DNA of 64,000 nucleotides. Source: Psychroserpens sp. NJDZ02 (GTDB lineage: Bacteria > Bacteroidota > Bacteroidia > Flavobacteriales > Flavobacteriaceae). The translations under genes were made by a program, and so were the position numbers. The DNA lies in contig NZ_CP039451.1 of NCBI RefSeq assembly GCF_004843725.1, positions 3,354,001 to 3,418,000 on the forward strand, read 5' to 3'. Positions 62,097 through 64,000 of the stretch are shown piece by piece; position 1 is the first letter of the stretch, and each line of letters begins with the position of its first letter. The notes beneath the pieces are model-generated. The model was not told the origin of the DNA. It made no database searches and saw only the letters and a program-made list of their open reading frames with translations.

Positions 62097-63155
62097 ATGA
62101 CTCCTAGCTATAATAAAGTACACAACAGATTTAAGTTAAATGGGATTCATTTTTCTTTTGAAGACTTAAAAGAAGTCGCTTACAGCTTTATTAAAGAAGG
62201 CGAATTATTTGAGCAAGAAATAGGGGCGTTTTTATCCGATTGGATCGATCATAACGATTTTATATTAGTCAAAACATCAGGCTCAACAGGTGAACCCAAA
62301 ACGATTACGTTACAAAAACAAGCGATGGTTAATTCCGCTATTGCTACAGGTGATTTTTTTAAATTAGTACCGGGGGATTCAGCTTTACTATGCTTGCCAG
62401 CAACATATATTGCAGGAAAGATGATGTTAGTGCGTGCTATCGTTTTAGGGTTAGAGATAGAAAGTGTAGAGCCCACAACAAATCCTGTTTTTAATACAGA
62501 AAAGCAGTACGATTTTTGTGCAATGATTCCGGCACAAGCCGAAAAAGCAATGCAGAAACTTAACAATATAAAAACACTTATTGTTGGAGGCGCACAAGTA
62601 TCATCACGGTTAAAAGAACAATTTCAAAAGGTGACAACTAACGTTTATGAAACGTATGGTATGACCGAAACGATTACACATATTGCAGTCAAACAAATCA
62701 ATGGTAAAGCGACAAGTTATTTTACGACTTTACCAAATATTGTTATTAGTCAAAACATAAAAGAGTGTTTGGTTATTGATGCACCACAATTAACAGTAGG
62801 TCAGATCATCACTAATGATGTGGTTAAATTTCATTCTAAAACAACCTTTGAATGGCTAGGACGTGTTGATAATGTTATTAATTCTGGAGGTGTAAAATTA
62901 TTTCCTGAGCAAATTGAGGCTAAACTTCAATCTAAAATGGGCTCTCGTTTTTTTATCAGTTCTGAAGCCGATCCTACTTTTGGAGAGGTCGCTATAATGA
63001 TTATTGAAGCAGATACTGATACTTTAAATCCTAACGTATTTTCTGATTTAAATGCGATTGAAACACCTAAACAGGTGTATGCTATTTCCGCTTTCGCTGA
63101 AACAACTTCAGGCAAGGTTAATCGAACTGAAACTTTAAAAAGCCTTAAAAAGTAA
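62097..63155 (+). CDS. menE: o-Succinylbenzoate-CoA ligase (AMP-binding)
   Basis: 352 residues of the ANL adenylating superfamily, with P-loop KTSGSTGEPK, the YETYGMTETITHIA block and a C-terminal SGKVNRTETL with the catalytic Lys. It is shorter than Bacillus MenE, as is usual in Bacteroidota, because the N-terminal region is reduced. It activates o-succinylbenzoate with ATP and CoA for MenB. It is the last of the menC-CPBP-menE operon. Confidence 0.9.
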   Translation: MTPSYNKVHNRFKLNGIHFSFEDLKEVAYSFIKEGELFEQEIGAFLSDWIDHNDFILVKTSGSTGEPKTITLQKQAMVNSAIATGDFFKLVPGDSALLCLPATYIAGKMMLVRAIVLGLEIESVEPTTNPVFNTEKQYDFCAMIPAQAEKAMQKLNNIKTLIVGGAQVSSRLKEQFQKVTTNVYETYGMTETITHIAVKQINGKATSYFTTLPNIVISQNIKECLVIDAPQLTVGQIITNDVVKFHSKTTFEWLGRVDNVINSGGVKLFPEQIEAKLQSKMGSRFFISSEADPTFGEVAIMIIEADTDTLNPNVFSDLNAIETPKQVYAISAFAETTSGKVNRTETLKSLKK

Positions 63156-63246
63156 CGTTACCTAATTCATAAGACCACTTTACTCAATATAATTTTTGTA
63201 ATGGTTACTTTCATCTTAGGTTTGTATTATACTTAAAACAACCATT

Positions 63247-64000
63247 ATGAAACTACTCAAACTTTTTTTCCTTTTTATATCAGTTACGCTTTCTGCACAG
63301 GAAGTACCAAGAATTAAACTTCAAGATTCCACTTTTTTAGCTTTAAAAAAATTAGAAGTTAAAACAGAAGTTGTGGGTAATATAGCAACCACAACCTATA
63401 CTATGAAGTTTTATAATGGTACTGATCGTGTTTTGGAAGGAGAATTAGCTTTTCCGTTAGGCCAAGGTCAATCAGTAACTAATTTTGCAATGGATGTTAA
63501 TGGTAAAATGAGAGATGCCGTAATTGTTGAAAAAGAGTTAGGGCGTGTGGCTTACGAATCTACAATACGTCAGACCATTGATCCAGGATTATTGGAAATG
63601 ACCAAAGGAAACAATTATAAAGCTAGAGTCTATCCCATACCAGCGAAAGGTTATAAAAGGCTAAGCATCACTTTTGAACAAGAAATGATTGCTAGTGATG
63701 GGAAACATAGATATACTATTCCTTTTAATTTTCAGGAACCTTTAGATTTCTCCTTAGATGTATTGGTTTATAATGTGGCTCAAAATCCTAAAGTTAAGAG
63801 TGATAATCCGTATAAATTAAAGTTTAAAACCAATGAAGGTATTTTAAAAGCATCGGTAAAGGAAACTAAAGCTTTAGTAAATACGGCGGTTGTTTTAGAG
63901 TTTCCAGTGGGAAATACAGAAAGTGTAACGACTTATGATAATTATTTTAATGTCTATAAATTATTTAAGCCGCAAACCAGACTAAAGCAAAAACCAAAAA
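63247..64000 (+). CDS. VIT domain-containing exported protein (partial, 3' end outside window)
   Basis: An open frame starts at ATG 63247 and runs past the window end (about 251 residues visible). A signal peptide is present (about 1-18, VTLSAQE). The vault/inter-alpha-trypsin (VIT) domain covers about 25-160, with VVGNIATTTYTMKFYNG, ELAFPLGQGQSV, VEKELGRVAYES, DPGLLEMTKGNNYKARVYPIPAKGYKR and ISITFEQ-like segments. Proteins of this type often carry a von Willebrand A domain further on, which would lie outside the window. The role is unknown; cell-surface interaction is typical. Confidence 0.85.
   Translation, partial: MKLLKLFFLFISVTLSAQEVPRIKLQDSTFLALKKLEVKTEVVGNIATTTYTMKFYNGTDRVLEGELAFPLGQGQSVTNFAMDVNGKMRDAVIVEKELGRVAYESTIRQTIDPGLLEMTKGNNYKARVYPIPAKGYKRLSITFEQEMIASDGKHRYTIPFNFQEPLDFSLDVLVYNVAQNPKVKSDNPYKLKFKTNEGILKASVKETKALVNTAVVLEFPVGNTESVTTYDNYFNVYKLFKPQTRLKQKPK

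Noticed and set aside
1..64000. tRNA or rRNA genes, CRISPR arrays, insertion sequences
   Set aside because: I looked for cloverleaf-like segments, regularly spaced direct repeats and transposase-like ORFs and saw none.

Overview
This 64 kb window is AT-rich, densely coding DNA from a member of the Bacteroidota, most likely a marine Flavobacteriaceae (Olleya/Lacinutrix/Psychroserpens-like; the genus is a guess). Evidence: type IX secretion (PorQ plus a cargo protein with a T9SS sorting domain), a TonB receptor with a carboxypeptidase-like N-terminal plug extension, menaquinone synthesis, families largely confined to Flavobacteriia (DUF6048, DUF6452, Lacal_2735, DUF2853), and many Bacteroidota-type -7 promoter elements (TAnnTTTG) close to start codons. 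No tRNA, rRNA, CRISPR array, insertion sequence or prophage was seen; it looks like ordinary chromosome.

Layout. 1-10 kb: tail of an unknown gene, rlmD with two envelope proteins, ornithine aminotransferase (rocD) with a possible leader peptide, a T9SS cargo protein, an Smr protein, a calcium-repeat lipoprotein and a NifS-type cysteine desulfurase. 10-22 kb: small conserved proteins, a TonB receptor with an M23 peptidase, a coiled-coil protein with zapA, a structured RNA that fits 6S RNA, RNase Y, two paralogous PAS histidine kinases, XerD and a small outer-membrane barrel. 22-27 kb: aroQ, lpd, a type II NADH dehydrogenase, and two msrB genes with a DUF1572 gene. 27-37 kb: a glycogen operon glgA-glgC-glgB followed by a GH31 alpha-glucosidase, an M48 lipoprotein peptidase, a UMF1-type MFS transporter and a lipoprotein.

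37.5-44.5 kb holds the two most unusual clusters, both on the minus strand. One joins polyamine synthesis (speD and a membrane-fused speE) with a voltage-gated-type potassium channel, a DUF4178 protein and a strongly basic lipoprotein. The other is an ECF sigma factor, a probable membrane anti-sigma factor and two beta-helix-like exported proteins. 44.8-64 kb: lon, porQ, and a long menaquinone region (PaaI thioesterase, menF, menD, menB, menA, menC, menE) interleaved with DUF2853, CvfB, two paralogous small proteins, an MBL-fold hydrolase, an SDR and a CPBP protease. The window ends inside a VIT-domain gene.

The best candidates for a little-described system are the polyamine/potassium-channel operon (37548-41506) and the twin small proteins at 55254-56303, which share an upstream element. 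A second theme is that several genes (rlmD, speD, cvfB, menD, menC, porQ) have a -7 element so close to the ATG that leaderless transcripts are predicted.
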